From: Treponema sp. UBA7590 | GTDB lineage: Bacteria > Spirochaetota > Spirochaetia > Treponematales > Treponemataceae | DNA length: 22,683 nucleotides | Assembly: GCA_002478955.1 (NCBI GenBank) | Contig: DLKK01000102.1 | Location: 5,208-27,890 of the forward strand | Direction of reading: 5' to 3' | Part shown: piece by piece, positions 6,006 through 14,783 of the stretch | Position numbering within the stretch: the stretch's first letter is position 1 | How the letters are laid out: each line of letters begins with the position of its first letter | The notes under the pieces: generated by a model | The model's input: the letters and a program-made list of their open reading frames with translations, nothing else | Database searches by the model: none | Told to the model about the DNA's origin: nothing | Program-made: the position numbers and the translations under genes

Positions 6006-6295
6006 GTTTAAAATTAAAAATAAAAACTTGATTTTCCGTGTGAAAAATAACAGGCGCGGCGGTGCGCGGTGAGAAACTTGCGCGGGTATGGAGCGGCCGC
6101 CGTTGGCGGTTGCTGCAAGAAAAACGCTTTCGGAAATTTTTATTTTTTGTGCGAAGAAGTTTTTTTTGTCTGCTTTTTTTTGTTTTTGTGAAAAATGTCG
6201 TTTTTTCTTGCTGCAATGAGGTTACGAAACCGCGGAACGCCCGTTGCGGTGGTATTTTGCGCCCGAAGAAAGAAAAAACTTGTTGTGATTGTGCG
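6006..6295. other. Gene-free stretch with a GC-rich structured patch
   Basis: No convincing gene is seen here. The stretch has a GC-rich patch (about 6052-6110, including the palindrome GCGGCCGC) inside an AT-rich genome, then T-rich sequence. A near-perfect inverted repeat joins 6110-6126 (TTGCTGCAAGAAAAACG) to 6199-6216. A hairpin at 6229-6250 has arms ACCGC/GCGGT and AAC/GTT with a two-base bulge. All of this lies between the livK terminator and the purL promoter, so it is not part of the predicted purL mRNA. A small RNA from an unseen promoter is possible, but no known RNA family is recognised. Confidence 0.4.
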
Positions 6296-6324
6296 TTGAA
6301 AGGGCGTTTGAATATCTTTATAAT
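6296..6324 (+). promoter_or_regulatory. purL promoter, placed for a leaderless transcript
   Basis: TTGAAA at 6296-6301 is followed, after exactly 17 bases, by a perfect TATAAT at 6319-6324. The purL ATG begins at 6332, only seven bases beyond the -10 box, so transcription should start at or within two bases of the ATG. There is no room for a Shine-Dalgarno sequence. Confidence 0.85.
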
Positions 6325-6331
6325 GTAATTT

Positions 6332-9300
6332 ATGTTTCGTTTATATGTAGAAAGAAAGCCTGGTTTTGCTAACGAGGCTGAAAGTTATTTGTCGCAGATT
6401 AATAATTTTTTGGGAATTTCTGGAGTAACTGGAGTTCGTTATCTTAACCGCTATGATGTTGAAAATATTGGCGAGGCTGTTGGTAAAGCTGCCGCTACTA
6501 GAATTTTTAGCGAACCGCAGAGTGATTTTGTTTATTATGACAAGGTTGATGTTGCTGATGGTGATACTGTTATTGTTTGGGAATATTTGCCGGGACAGTA
6601 TGATCAGCGTGCGGACAGCGCGGAACAGTGCTTGAATTTGCTTAGGGCTGGAATGGCTTCTTCTGTTCAGGTTTTAAAGGAAGCGCCGCGAGTTCGTTGT
6701 GCGAAAATGGTTATTTTGAGCGGAAAAATTTCTGCTGATGACGTTAAGAAGATTGAAAATTATTTGATTAATCCGGTTGACAGCCGTCTGACTGATGATG
6801 ACAAGATTCCTGAGACGTTGGAGATAAAGTCTGATGTGCCGGGCGATATTCCTGTTGTTGATGGTTTTATTGGCTGGAATGATAAGGCGTTGGAAGATTA
6901 CCGCAAAAAGATGGGTCTTGCAATGGATTTTGCGGATATTAAATTTTTGCAGAGTTACTTTGTTGGTGAAAAACGTGACCCGACCGAAACTGAAATCAGG
7001 GTTTTGGATACTTACTGGTCTGACCACTGCCGCCACACAACTTTTTTGACTGAACTTAAGGATATTAAGGTTGAGGACGGTCCGTATGCGGATTTGTTCA
7101 AGAAGTCTTTGCAGAATTACACTGAGATGCGCACTGAGATGTATGCTGGGCGCACTGACAAGCCTGTTTGTCTTATGGATATGGCTGTTATCGGCATAAA
7201 ATATCTTAAGAAGCATGGAAAACTTGATAATCTTGAAGTAAGCGAAGAAAATAATGCCTGCTCAATTTATATTGATGTTCATTATACTCATGACAGCGAT
7301 GGAAATGCCTGCGACAAAAAAGAAACTTGGCTTTTGATGTTTAAAAACGAAACTCATAACCATCCGACAGAAATTGAGCCTTTTGGTGGGGCGGCCACTT
7401 GTATTGGTGGAGCAATCCGGGATCCGCTTTCTGGGCGTTCGTGGGTTTATCAGTCTATGCGCGTTACCGGGGCGGCGGATCCGACAGTTCCTTTAAGTGC
7501 GACAAGAAAAGGTAAACTTCCTCAGATTAAAATTTGTCGCGAGGCTGCGCAGGGATTCAGTTCTTATGGAAACCAGATTGGATTGACTACTGGTCAGGTT
7601 ACGGAACTTTATCATCCTGGTTATTTGGCAAAACGAATGGAGCTTGGTGCGGTTGTTGCGGCGGCTCCTGTTGATACTGTTATGCGCGAGCGTCCTGAGC
7701 CGGGTGATGTTGTTATTCTTGTTGGCGGTGGAACTGGCCGTGATGGTATTGGTGGCGCGACTGGTTCTTCTAAGGTTCATACTGAAAAATCTGTCTCTAC
7801 GGCGGCTGCTGAAGTTCAGAAAGGAAACGCTGTTGAGGAAAGAAAAATTCAGCGTCTGTTCAGAAATAAAGATGTCAGCTTGATGATTCGCCGTTGCAAT
7901 GACTTTGGTGCGGGTGGAGTTTCTGTTGCGATTGGCGAACTTGCGCCTGGTCTTGATATTGATTTGGATAAGGTTCCTAAAAAATATGAAGGTTTGAATG
8001 GAACTGAGCTTGCGATTTCTGAATCTCAGGAACGAATGGCTGTTGTTGTCCGTGCTAAAGATGCTGAAAAATTTATTGATGCGGCTGCAAAAGAAAATCT
8101 TCAGGCGGTAAAAGTTGCTGATGTTACAGATACGAATCGCCTTGTGATTAACTGGCGCGGCAAAACTATTGTAAATCTTGGACGTGAATTTTTGGATGCG
8201 GCTGGTGCCCATCATGAGGCGGTTGCGTTGATTGAAAGCCCTGCTGCTCAGAAGGATTCGCCGCTTGTAAATGCTCTTGATTCTGTAAAAGAAGAGCTTT
8301 CTAAGCGAGAGTCTGTTGGTGGCGAAACTGCGCTTAAAAATGCCTGGATGAAAAATATCAGCGATTTGGCTTGTTGTTCTCAGCGTGGATTGGGAGAGCG
8401 ATTTGACGGTTCAATCGGTTCTTCTACAGTTCTGTTCCCTTATGGCGGAAAATACCAGGGCACTCCGGAAGCTGGAATGGTTGCGAAAATTCCTGTTGTA
8501 AGTCCGCTTGAAACTTCTACTGTAAGCATGATGGCTTTTGGTTATGATCCTCGTGTAGGCGAATGGTCTCCATGGCATGGTGCGCAGACGGCGGTTCTTT
8601 CTTCGTTGGCAAAAATTGCTTGTATGGGCGGAAAACCTGTTGATTGTCGTCTTTCGTTCCAGGAATTCTTTGGCCGTGCTGTAAGCGAAAAAACTTGGGG
8701 CTATCCGGCTGCGGCTCTTCTTGGTTCTATTGATGCGCAAAATGCAATGGGAACAGCTTCAATTGGTGGAAAAGATTCTATGTCTGGAACTTTTGAGGAA
8801 TTGAATGTTCCGCATACGCTAGTTTCATTTGCTGTTACAAGCGACGATGTGAAGAACGTTACAAGCGGTTCTTTTAAAAAGGCTGGTGACAATGTTTATC
8901 TTGTTACAGTTCCATATTCTTCTGAACTTGCGCCGAATTTTGAAGTGTTTACGAAAAATTCAAATAATCTTTATGCGCTGAATTCACAGGATAGAATTGC
9001 TGCAATGTATCCAGTTTGTGCTGGCGGAATTGCGGAAGCGGTTACAAAAATGGCGATGGGAAATAAAATCGGTGTAAAAATCGATAATCTTCCTTTTAGC
9101 GCGACTGCTGCTGGTTTTGACAAAAATAAAAAGGTTACTCCGAAAGATTTGTTCACTCCGCTCTACGGTTCAATTATTGTTGAGGCTGACGGCGAGCTTG
9201 ATTTGGGCGGATTTGCTGAAGGAACTGCATTTAAGATTGGAAATACAATCGATTCTGCGGAAATTGAGGTTTCTGTTGATAATATTCCGGGCGTAAAGGT

Positions 9301-10315
9301 TGACTTGGCTGATGCTGAAACTGCGTGGGAATCAAAATTGTACGAGGTTTTCCCGCCGGTAAGTGGATCAGAAGTTCAGAAGACTTTGCCGGATTTTGCG
9401 GTGAATATCCATAAGTCTTTGTCTGATATAAGAAAAAATCCTGTTTTTGCAGCTCCAAAATCAAAGCCGCGTGTTTTGATTCCTGTTTTTCCTGGAACAA
9501 ACTGTGAATTTGACATGGCTCGTGCATTCAATCTTGCTGGCGCGGAAACAAAGATTATTGTATTGGCGAATAAAACTCCTGCCTTGCTGGAAGAGTCGCT
9601 TGCAAATTTTGAAAAAGAATTGAAAGAAGCCCAGATTCTTGCGTTGAGTGGAGGATTTAGCGCCGGAGACGAGCCGGATGGTTCTGCAAAATTTATCGCA
9701 AACTGTCTGCGAGAAGGGCGTGTTGCAGAGCAGGTTATGGCTTTGCTTAAAAAGCGTGACGGACTTGTGCTTGGAATTTGCAATGGTTTCCAGGCTTTGG
9801 TAAAAACAGGTCTTGCAATGTACGGGGAATTCCGTGATATGGAGCCGAATATGCCAACTTTAACATACAATAAGATTGGTCGTCATATTAGCAGAATTGT
9901 AAGAACTCGTTTGGTGAGCGCGACAAGCCCTTGGGCAATGGATCCAAGCGTTGTGGATTCAAGAATTCATCTTGTTCCGATTAGCCATGGTGAAGGCCGA
10001 TTTGTTTGCGATGAAGAAACTGCAAAGAAATTCTTTGAGAATGGCCAAGTTTTCAGCCAGTATGTGGATGAATACGGAAATCCTGCGATTACAGAGCCGG
10101 ACAATCCGAACGGTTCGCTGTTTGCGATTGAAGGAATCACAAGTCCGGACGGAAGGGTTCTTGGAAAGATGGGGCACAGCGAACGCACAATCGGAACTGA
10201 TGCGAATGGTGCAAGCTGTGATTTGATTATGAATGTTGCGGGAAATCCTCTTACAAACGGATATGAAAACAGCTGTGAAAATGTATTTGCCGCCGGCGTT
10301 CGTTACTTTAAATAA
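6332..10315 (+). CDS. purL: Phosphoribosylformylglycinamidine (FGAM) synthase, single-chain PurL
   Basis: This enzyme catalyses the fourth step of purine synthesis: FGAR + glutamine + ATP to FGAM, in the cytoplasm. The 1327-residue chain joins all activities. Residues 1 to about 165 are the PurS-like part. A linker follows, with LDTYWSDHCRHTTF near 227-239. The first synthetase domain has FKNETHNHP at 337-345 (ATP and metal site) and GGAATCIGGAIRDPLSG. A second, structural AIRS-like half covers about 680-1010. The C-terminal glutaminase starts near 1045 (RVLIPVFPGTNCEFDMARAF), with nucleophile C1150 in GICNGFQAL and the H1282/E1284 pair in MGHSERT. The N-terminal sequence resembles the clade found in Firmicutes more than the E. 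coli type. No other pur gene is nearby. The ATG has no Shine-Dalgarno and lies seven bases after TATAAT. The next gene begins 24 bases after the stop. Confidence 0.97.
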   Translation: MFRLYVERKPGFANEAESYLSQINNFLGISGVTGVRYLNRYDVENIGEAVGKAAATRIFSEPQSDFVYYDKVDVADGDTVIVWEYLPGQYDQRADSAEQCLNLLRAGMASSVQVLKEAPRVRCAKMVILSGKISADDVKKIENYLINPVDSRLTDDDKIPETLEIKSDVPGDIPVVDGFIGWNDKALEDYRKKMGLAMDFADIKFLQSYFVGEKRDPTETEIRVLDTYWSDHCRHTTFLTELKDIKVEDGPYADLFKKSLQNYTEMRTEMYAGRTDKPVCLMDMAVIGIKYLKKHGKLDNLEVSEENNACSIYIDVHYTHDSDGNACDKKETWLLMFKNETHNHPTEIEPFGGAATCIGGAIRDPLSGRSWVYQSMRVTGAADPTVPLSATRKGKLPQIKICREAAQGFSSYGNQIGLTTGQVTELYHPGYLAKRMELGAVVAAAPVDTVMRERPEPGDVVILVGGGTGRDGIGGATGSSKVHTEKSVSTAAAEVQKGNAVEERKIQRLFRNKDVSLMIRRCNDFGAGGVSVAIGELAPGLDIDLDKVPKKYEGLNGTELAISESQERMAVVVRAKDAEKFIDAAAKENLQAVKVADVTDTNRLVINWRGKTIVNLGREFLDAAGAHHEAVALIESPAAQKDSPLVNALDSVKEELSKRESVGGETALKNAWMKNISDLACCSQRGLGERFDGSIGSSTVLFPYGGKYQGTPEAGMVAKIPVVSPLETSTVSMMAFGYDPRVGEWSPWHGAQTAVLSSLAKIACMGGKPVDCRLSFQEFFGRAVSEKTWGYPAAALLGSIDAQNAMGTASIGGKDSMSGTFEELNVPHTLVSFAVTSDDVKNVTSGSFKKAGDNVYLVTVPYSSELAPNFEVFTKNSNNLYALNSQDRIAAMYPVCAGGIAEAVTKMAMGNKIGVKIDNLPFSATAAGFDKNKKVTPKDLFTPLYGSIIVEADGELDLGGFAEGTAFKIGNTIDSAEIEVSVDNIPGVKVDLADAETAWESKLYEVFPPVSGSEVQKTLPDFAVNIHKSLSDIRKNPVFAAPKSKPRVLIPVFPGTNCEFDMARAFNLAGAETKIIVLANKTPALLEESLANFEKELKEAQILALSGGFSAGDEPDGSAKFIANCLREGRVAEQVMALLKKRDGLVLGICNGFQALVKTGLAMYGEFRDMEPNMPTLTYNKIGRHISRIVRTRLVSATSPWAMDPSVVDSRIHLVPISHGEGRFVCDEETAKKFFENGQVFSQYVDEYGNPAITEPDNPNGSLFAIEGITSPDGRVLGKMGHSERTIGTDANGASCDLIMNVAGNPLTNGYENSCENVFAAGVRYFK

Positions 10316-10339
10316 ACTGATTTTTTATAGGATGGAAAA

Positions 10340-11350
10340 ATGAAAAAAATTATGATTGCGGTTTCTGTTTTTGCCGCATTGATTTTGGCTTCTTGCAGAA
10401 AATCACAGGATTCAAACGGCTGGTTTTCTGATTTTGATGCTGCAAAAAAAACTGCACAGACCAAAAATAAGGAAATCCTGTTTTTTGTGAATTCTGACGC
10501 AGATGTTCCTGGCAGCGAAAGTGGAGTTCAGACGATTCTTTCAAAGGAATTTGTTGATTCTGTAAAAGACGGATTTGTCTGTGTTCATTTTGACTTTACG
10601 GATTTGCAGTCAGTTTTTGGTGTTTCTGAAAACGAAATTTCCAGCAAAGAACAGAAAAATCTTGAAAAAAGACGCGAACTTTTGAACAAGCAGTTTAAAA
10701 TCGCGGATTTTTATGGAATCCGTGAAACTCCAGTTATAAATATTCTTTCAAAAGATGGATATTTTATCTCGGAAATTAATTGCGAATTCAATTCTGATAG
10801 TATGGAAGGCTTTGCTGGGCTTTTAAAACTTGAAGCGGATGAAATTGCCGAATTCAACAAAAAAGTTGCCTCTACACAAAAAGGTTCAAAGCAGGAAAAA
10901 ATTGATGCGATAGATGTTTTGTTTGAGGAAGCTGCAGATGTTCATAAACTTGCGCTTTACGATTTACTGAAAAAAGCGGTTTCAATTGATTCAAAAAATG
11001 ATTCTGGCAAAATCGGAAAATTTATTGTTCAGATTGCGCACACGGATGCTTATAACAAATTGCTTGTCCAGGATGTTGCTGGCGCACTGAAAATTTATGA
11101 GAAATGTGCGGAAAACAAATTTATCAGCCCGGAAGATGTTCAGTCGTTGTATTTTATGTGTGCAGAACTTGCTACAAAACTTCCGAATTCAAAAGCTGAG
11201 GACGTGATTTCGTATATGAATCAGGCTGTTCAGGCGGCTCCGGAAAGTCAGCTTGTCCCGCAGATTCAGCAGTATATTGAATATATGGAAAATTCTCTTG
11301 CGGCTGAAAATGGTTCAGCCTTGGAAAATCCTGAAAAAAAAACTGAGTAA
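10340..11350 (+). CDS. Lipoprotein with thioredoxin-like fold lacking CXXC, plus helical C-terminus
   Basis: This 336-residue protein has a lipoprotein signal (1-19) with LASC and the lipidated C19. The mature N-terminal part (about 27-160) follows the pattern of thioredoxin-like, DUF255-type domains: WFSDFDAAKKTAQTKNKEIL, an FFV strand, FVCVHFDF, then GIRETPVINILSKDGYFI, where TP is the expected cis-proline turn. The usual CXXC redox pair is absent (the expected place reads NSDAD), so it should not act as a disulfide reductase. The rest (about 165-320) is helical and TPR-like (VAGALKIYEKCAE). The AGGA at 10329-10332 supports the start. It lies between purL and two CNNM-type genes, three bases before the next start, so it is probably co-transcribed with them. 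Function is unknown. Confidence 0.8.
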   Translation: MKKIMIAVSVFAALILASCRKSQDSNGWFSDFDAAKKTAQTKNKEILFFVNSDADVPGSESGVQTILSKEFVDSVKDGFVCVHFDFTDLQSVFGVSENEISSKEQKNLEKRRELLNKQFKIADFYGIRETPVINILSKDGYFISEINCEFNSDSMEGFAGLLKLEADEIAEFNKKVASTQKGSKQEKIDAIDVLFEEAADVHKLALYDLLKKAVSIDSKNDSGKIGKFIVQIAHTDAYNKLLVQDVAGALKIYEKCAENKFISPEDVQSLYFMCAELATKLPNSKAEDVISYMNQAVQAAPESQLVPQIQQYIEYMENSLAAENGSALENPEKKTE

Positions 11351-11353
11351 AAT

Positions 11354-12628
11354 TTGAGTAACCTTGTCCTTGCCGGGCTGCTGATTGCTTCAGTGGCCTT
11401 AGTAACTTTATCGATGCTCTTTAGCGTTTCTGAAAGCGCGTTCCTTTCAATGAATAAATTGCGCTTGAGGATTTTGCGGAAGGAAAAAAATAAAAAGGCG
11501 CTGCGTGCGGGGCGTCTTCTTGAAAACAAAGAACTGCTGATAAATACACTTCTTGTGGCTAACGATCTGGTTAATATTCTTTTAAGCTCAATTATTACCG
11601 CAGTTGCGATGCGCATTTTTGGAAGCAAAGGTGTGGGAATCGCAACTTTTGTGGTAACTCTTGTGCTTCTGATTTTTGGAGAAATTACTCCAAAGGCGAT
11701 TTCCACGCGAAAACCTGACGGAATTGCTTATGCGCTTTCGTTGTTTGTGGATGTTGTTGTTCATATTCTACGTCCGGTTGTTATTCTTTTTACCGCGTTC
11801 AGCAGACTGGTTTTGAAAATCCGCGGAATCAGCGTTGAAAAACCGGAACATACCTATTCAGAAGAAGATATAAAATCATTTATTGAAGTTGGTGAAGAAA
11901 CTGGCGTTCTTGAAAACGGTGAAAAAAACATGATGAATTCGGTTTTCAAGTTTACGGATATTACAGCCGCAGAAATAATGGTTCCGCGCACTTCTATTGT
12001 TCGTGTTGGCGAAAATGCGACATATTCTGATGTTATTGAAAAAGCTCAAAAAACGAAATTTTCAATGTTTCCGGTTTATAAAAAAAATATTGACGATATA
12101 ATCGGAATTCTTTATTTAAAGGATTTGCTGAAAACTAATCCTTCTGAATTTGATATAAAAAAACTTATGCGGCCGCCGCTTTTTATTCCTGGTACGCGAA
12201 AAATAACTTCTGTGGTTCAGGTTATGCAGGAAAACCGGCAGTCAATGGCGATAATTATTGATGAATATTCTGGAACGGACGGACTGATTACTCAATCTGA
12301 TATTCACCGAGAAATTTTCGGAACCACAGGAAATAAAGTCACGTTGCAGGATGAAAAAAATCTTGAAATCTTAAAGAACAAGGATAATTTTACGGTTGAT
12401 GGTTCAACTCTGCTTGTTGACTTGAAAATTTATTTTGGAATAAAACTTGAATCAAATATAAATGACACTCTTGGTGGCTGGATTACAGAAAAACTGGACA
12501 GGCTTCCGCTTGTTGGCGATTCTGTTGAAGAATCTGGCGTTGTTTACACTGTTACGGCAATGGAAAAACGTCGGATTACGCAAGTTCAGATTGTAAGAAA
12601 AGAAACGGAAGGTAAACAGGATGATTAA
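11354..12628 (+). CDS. CNNM/CorC-type membrane protein (DUF21 + CBS pair + CorC_HlyC), first paralogue
   Basis: This 424-residue protein belongs to the HlyC/CorC (TlyC-like) family, whose better-studied members are Mg2+ transporters or export factors. The old 'hemolysin' name is not supported by anything here. Residues 1 to about 180 are the DUF21 membrane domain, with SVSESAFLSMNKLRLRIL and LIFGEITPKAISTRKPD. The CBS pair covers about 200-325, including AAEIMVPRTSIVRVG and IIIDEYSGTDGLITQSDI. The CorC_HlyC domain ends the protein (TLGGWITEKLDRLPLVGDSV). The start is TTG 11354. The downstream paralogue aligns to within two residues from this point, and the first in-frame ATG would remove most of the first membrane helix. 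It overlaps the next gene by eight bases. Confidence 0.88.
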   Translation: MSNLVLAGLLIASVALVTLSMLFSVSESAFLSMNKLRLRILRKEKNKKALRAGRLLENKELLINTLLVANDLVNILLSSIITAVAMRIFGSKGVGIATFVVTLVLLIFGEITPKAISTRKPDGIAYALSLFVDVVVHILRPVVILFTAFSRLVLKIRGISVEKPEHTYSEEDIKSFIEVGEETGVLENGEKNMMNSVFKFTDITAAEIMVPRTSIVRVGENATYSDVIEKAQKTKFSMFPVYKKNIDDIIGILYLKDLLKTNPSEFDIKKLMRPPLFIPGTRKITSVVQVMQENRQSMAIIIDEYSGTDGLITQSDIHREIFGTTGNKVTLQDEKNLEILKNKDNFTVDGSTLLVDLKIYFGIKLESNINDTLGGWITEKLDRLPLVGDSVEESGVVYTVTAMEKRRITQVQIVRKETEGKQDD

Positions 12629-13901
12629 AAATATTCTTTTAATTTGCGTTCTTTTTGTTATTATAAATCTGATTGCCTTTTTCGCTGGTTCAGAGACAGC
12701 ATTTCTTTCGATAAATAAAATCAAACTTCGGAAAATGATTGGTGAAGGCAGAAAAAATGCGAAAACTGCGGCGAAATTGCGCGAAAATATTGACGAGCTT
12801 TTGACAGTCATTCTTATTGGCATTAATTTTATGAACACGCTTGGTTCTGCGATTGCAACAGCGCTGGCGATTTCTTTGATAGGAAATTCTGGAGTTGGAA
12901 TTGCCACCGTCTGTTTTACGTTTTTTTCTGTAATTTTTGGTGAGATTATTCCAAAAACCGTTGCCGGGCGTTATACGGAAGAAACTGTCTGCAAAAATTC
13001 TGTTCCTCTTCTTGTTCTGGAAAAAGTTTTTTTTCCGGTTGTATGGATTTTTAGCGCGATTTCAAAAGGAACTGCGAGTCTTGCAAAAAATCTTCTAAAG
13101 GATGATTCTCCACTTGTTACGGAAGAGGAGTTAAAAACCCTGATTGATGTTGGTGCGCAGGAGGGAACGCTCGAGGCTTCTGAAAAAACAATGCTCGACA
13201 AGATTTTTCGCTTCAATGATTTGACTGTGCACGACATAATGAAACATCGTTCGCTTGTAAAATCTGTTTCTGTGGATGATAGCCGCGAAAAAATCGTGCA
13301 GATGTTTGTTTCAACTGGGCTTTCAATGCTACCGGTTTACGAAGGCTCGAAAGAGTCGATTGTTGGTGTAATCAATTATAAGTCGGTTATTTTTACTTCT
13401 GAAAAAAAGGATGAAAAAAAATACGCTTCGTCCGTAATGAAAAATGTTCTTTTTGTGCCGGAAACTTTTACTGCGCTGGAATTGCTTGCAAAATTCAAAA
13501 AGGAACACACGGAATTTGCGGTTGCATTGAATGAGCAAGGTTTTTTGGCTGGTGTTGCGACAATTGATGATATTCAGCGTGTTATTTTTGGCAGAATGAC
13601 CGATGATGACAAGTCAAAAATTCCTGCCGAAGAAAGAATAAAACTTGTTTCTGCGAATGAATTTATTGTTCCTGGCGATTTAAAACTTGATGATTTGAAT
13701 TCAATCTTAAAACTTGACCTTGAATCTGATGAATATATGACGCTTGGTGGTTGGCTTTTGGAAAAAATCGGTTATTTGCCATCTACCGGGGAAATTTTTA
13801 ACTGGAAAAATTGTCTATTTTTTATAGAGGATCAGTCTCAGCGGCGGATTCAACAGGTAAGAATCAAATTTATAAAGCCAAATCTTAATGTTAAAAAATA
13901 A
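12621..13901 (+). CDS. CNNM/CorC-type membrane protein, second paralogue
   Basis: This is a 426-residue homologue of the preceding gene with the same order: DUF21 membrane domain (GSETAFLSINKIKLRKM, FSVIFGEIIPKTVAGRY), a CBS pair (about 200-325) and a CorC_HlyC domain (TLGGWLLEKIGYLPSTGEI). Its second CBS motif is diverged: ALNEQGFLAGVATIDDI replaces the usual DEYGGT-type sequence kept by its neighbour, so nucleotide binding there may be changed. ATG 12621 overlaps the previous stop by eight bases, so it is translationally coupled. The pair may form a heteromer. A bidirectional terminator begins two bases after its stop codon. Family identity is firm; the transported ion is inferred from the family only. 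Confidence 0.88.
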   Translation: MIKNILLICVLFVIINLIAFFAGSETAFLSINKIKLRKMIGEGRKNAKTAAKLRENIDELLTVILIGINFMNTLGSAIATALAISLIGNSGVGIATVCFTFFSVIFGEIIPKTVAGRYTEETVCKNSVPLLVLEKVFFPVVWIFSAISKGTASLAKNLLKDDSPLVTEEELKTLIDVGAQEGTLEASEKTMLDKIFRFNDLTVHDIMKHRSLVKSVSVDDSREKIVQMFVSTGLSMLPVYEGSKESIVGVINYKSVIFTSEKKDEKKYASSVMKNVLFVPETFTALELLAKFKKEHTEFAVALNEQGFLAGVATIDDIQRVIFGRMTDDDKSKIPAEERIKLVSANEFIVPGDLKLDDLNSILKLDLESDEYMTLGGWLLEKIGYLPSTGEIFNWKNCLFFIEDQSQRRIQQVRIKFIKPNLNVKK

Positions 13902-13902
13902 T

Positions 13903-13962
13903 ACCGGAAAAATGCAGAATTAAAGAAACATTTTGAGCTTCAATAATTCTGTTTCCGGTTTT
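13903..13962. terminator. Bidirectional terminator between the CNNM pair and rluA-family gene
   Basis: ACCGGAAA (13903-13910) and CAGAATTA (13915-13922) pair with TAATTCTG (13944-13951) and TTTCCGGT (13952-13959), 16 pairs interrupted only by a four-base bulge. T-rich sequence follows on the plus strand, and the A tract at 13893-13898 gives T on the minus strand. It serves both converging genes. Confidence 0.8.
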
Positions 13963-13964
13963 AT

Positions 13965-14714
13965 TTATTCAGCGAGCGGATCCGAACCGAAAATTTTTGC
14001 CATCTGTTTTCGTGTCGCTTCCATATCTTTTGGGTATGGCGCAGAAAAAGTGACTTGCTCGCCTGTTTTTGGATGCGCAAAAGTTATTTTGTATGCGTGT
14101 AGCGCGAGCCGGTTCAGAAGCGGTTGTTCCTCAAGCTCGTCGCCCCGCCATGAACGTTTTATTTCACTAAGCCTGATTGGTTTCTGGTTTCCGCTGTACA
14201 ATGGGTCACAGACAATGCTGAATCCGTTTTCTGCTAAGTGTACGCGGATTTGGTGCGTTCTTCCGGTTTTTGGGCAGGCCTCAATCCAAGTGTATGGACC
14301 GCATTCCGCAATAACTTTAAAATCTGTTGTGGAAGGTTTTCCGTATTTTTTGTTTACGACTGTTCTGTGTCTTGCGTCTCCGTCCGGCATAAGCGGAAGT
14401 TCAACCCGCAAAGTGTTCCACATTGGTCTGCCATGTACAATGCAATGGTAGACTTTCTGGACTTTCCGTTCCTGGAATTGCTCTGAAATATTTTTGTGCG
14501 CCTCAGGATTCCGGGCGTAGATAATTATTCCTGAAGTGTCTTTGTCAATGCGATGAACTGCATAAAGTTTTCCGAATTCTTTTTCTGCAAGAAGGTCAAG
14601 GCGCGGCGCGTCCAAATCATATCTGTCTGCGGCAATCAGAAGTCCGCTTTTTTTGTTCAGAATCACAATGTCATCATCTGAATAAATAGTTGTGTAGTCA
14701 GGAATTTTCTTCAT
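13965..14714 (-). CDS. RluA-family RNA pseudouridine synthase
   Basis: This enzyme isomerises uridine to pseudouridine in rRNA or tRNA. The start ATG is at 14714 (249 residues, MKKIPDYTTIYSDDDIVILN). An upstream alternative-codon start five residues longer would fall inside the -10 box and is rejected. Motifs in order are NKKSGLL near 20-26, VHRIDKDTSG at 53-62 with the catalytic D57, KVYHCIVHG, and the C-terminal GRTHQIRVHLAENG. No N-terminal S4 RNA-binding domain is present, so it is like the short RluA or YciL-like members rather than RluC/RluD. The exact target uridine cannot be assigned. It is predicted to be transcribed without a leader and is divergent from the acyl-CoA synthetase gene. 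Confidence 0.9.
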   Translation of the reverse strand: MKKIPDYTTIYSDDDIVILNKKSGLLIAADRYDLDAPRLDLLAEKEFGKLYAVHRIDKDTSGIIIYARNPEAHKNISEQFQERKVQKVYHCIVHGRPMWNTLRVELPLMPDGDARHRTVVNKKYGKPSTTDFKVIAECGPYTWIEACPKTGRTHQIRVHLAENGFSIVCDPLYSGNQKPIRLSEIKRSWRGDELEEQPLLNRLALHAYKITFAHPKTGEQVTFSAPYPKDMEATRKQMAKIFGSDPLAE

Positions 14715-14720
14715 AAACGG

Positions 14721-14749
14721 ATTATACAAGTTGCGTGGATAATGTTCAA
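14721..14749 (-). promoter_or_regulatory. rluA-family promoter, placed for a leaderless transcript
   Basis: On the minus strand TTGAAC (14749-14744) is followed after exactly 17 bases by TATAAT (14726-14721). Six bases (CCGTTT) then lead to the ATG at 14714. Initiation should fall at the start codon, and no Shine-Dalgarno fits in between. Confidence 0.85.
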
Positions 14750-14783
14750 CTTTTAAAATGTGTGATAAAATATTTGAAACTTT

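Noticed and set aside
5806..6216. A 136-codon minus-strand frame over the palindrome cluster
   Set aside because: It is read through the inverted repeats and terminator on the opposite strand, with low-complexity Lys/Thr/Ser content and no recognisable domain.
6229..6250. Hairpin as part of a purine riboswitch controlling purL
   Set aside because: It lies upstream of the purL promoter and so is not in the mRNA. No purine or PreQ1 riboswitch core sequence is visible.
6062..6328. An 88-codon plus-strand frame starting at GTG between livK and purL
   Set aside because: It has no Shine-Dalgarno and an odd Phe/Lys/Cys-rich composition from T-rich sequence. It runs through the purL promoter and its start lies within the GC-rich structured patch.
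7493..8215. A 240-codon minus-strand frame inside purL
   Set aside because: It is antisense to a highly conserved enzyme and is rich in Arg/Asn/Ser, as expected for a shadow of GC-biased codons; it has no domain.
11348..11353. TAAAAT just before the TTG start of the first CNNM gene as a leaderless promoter
   Set aside because: It lies directly against the start codon, with no room for the 6-7 base gap seen elsewhere, and no -35 box fits. Read-through from the lipoprotein gene three bases upstream is simpler.
14715..14729. Earlier alternative-codon start for the rluA-family gene
   Set aside because: Its codons overlap the perfect TATAAT -10 box, so the transcript would not contain them.
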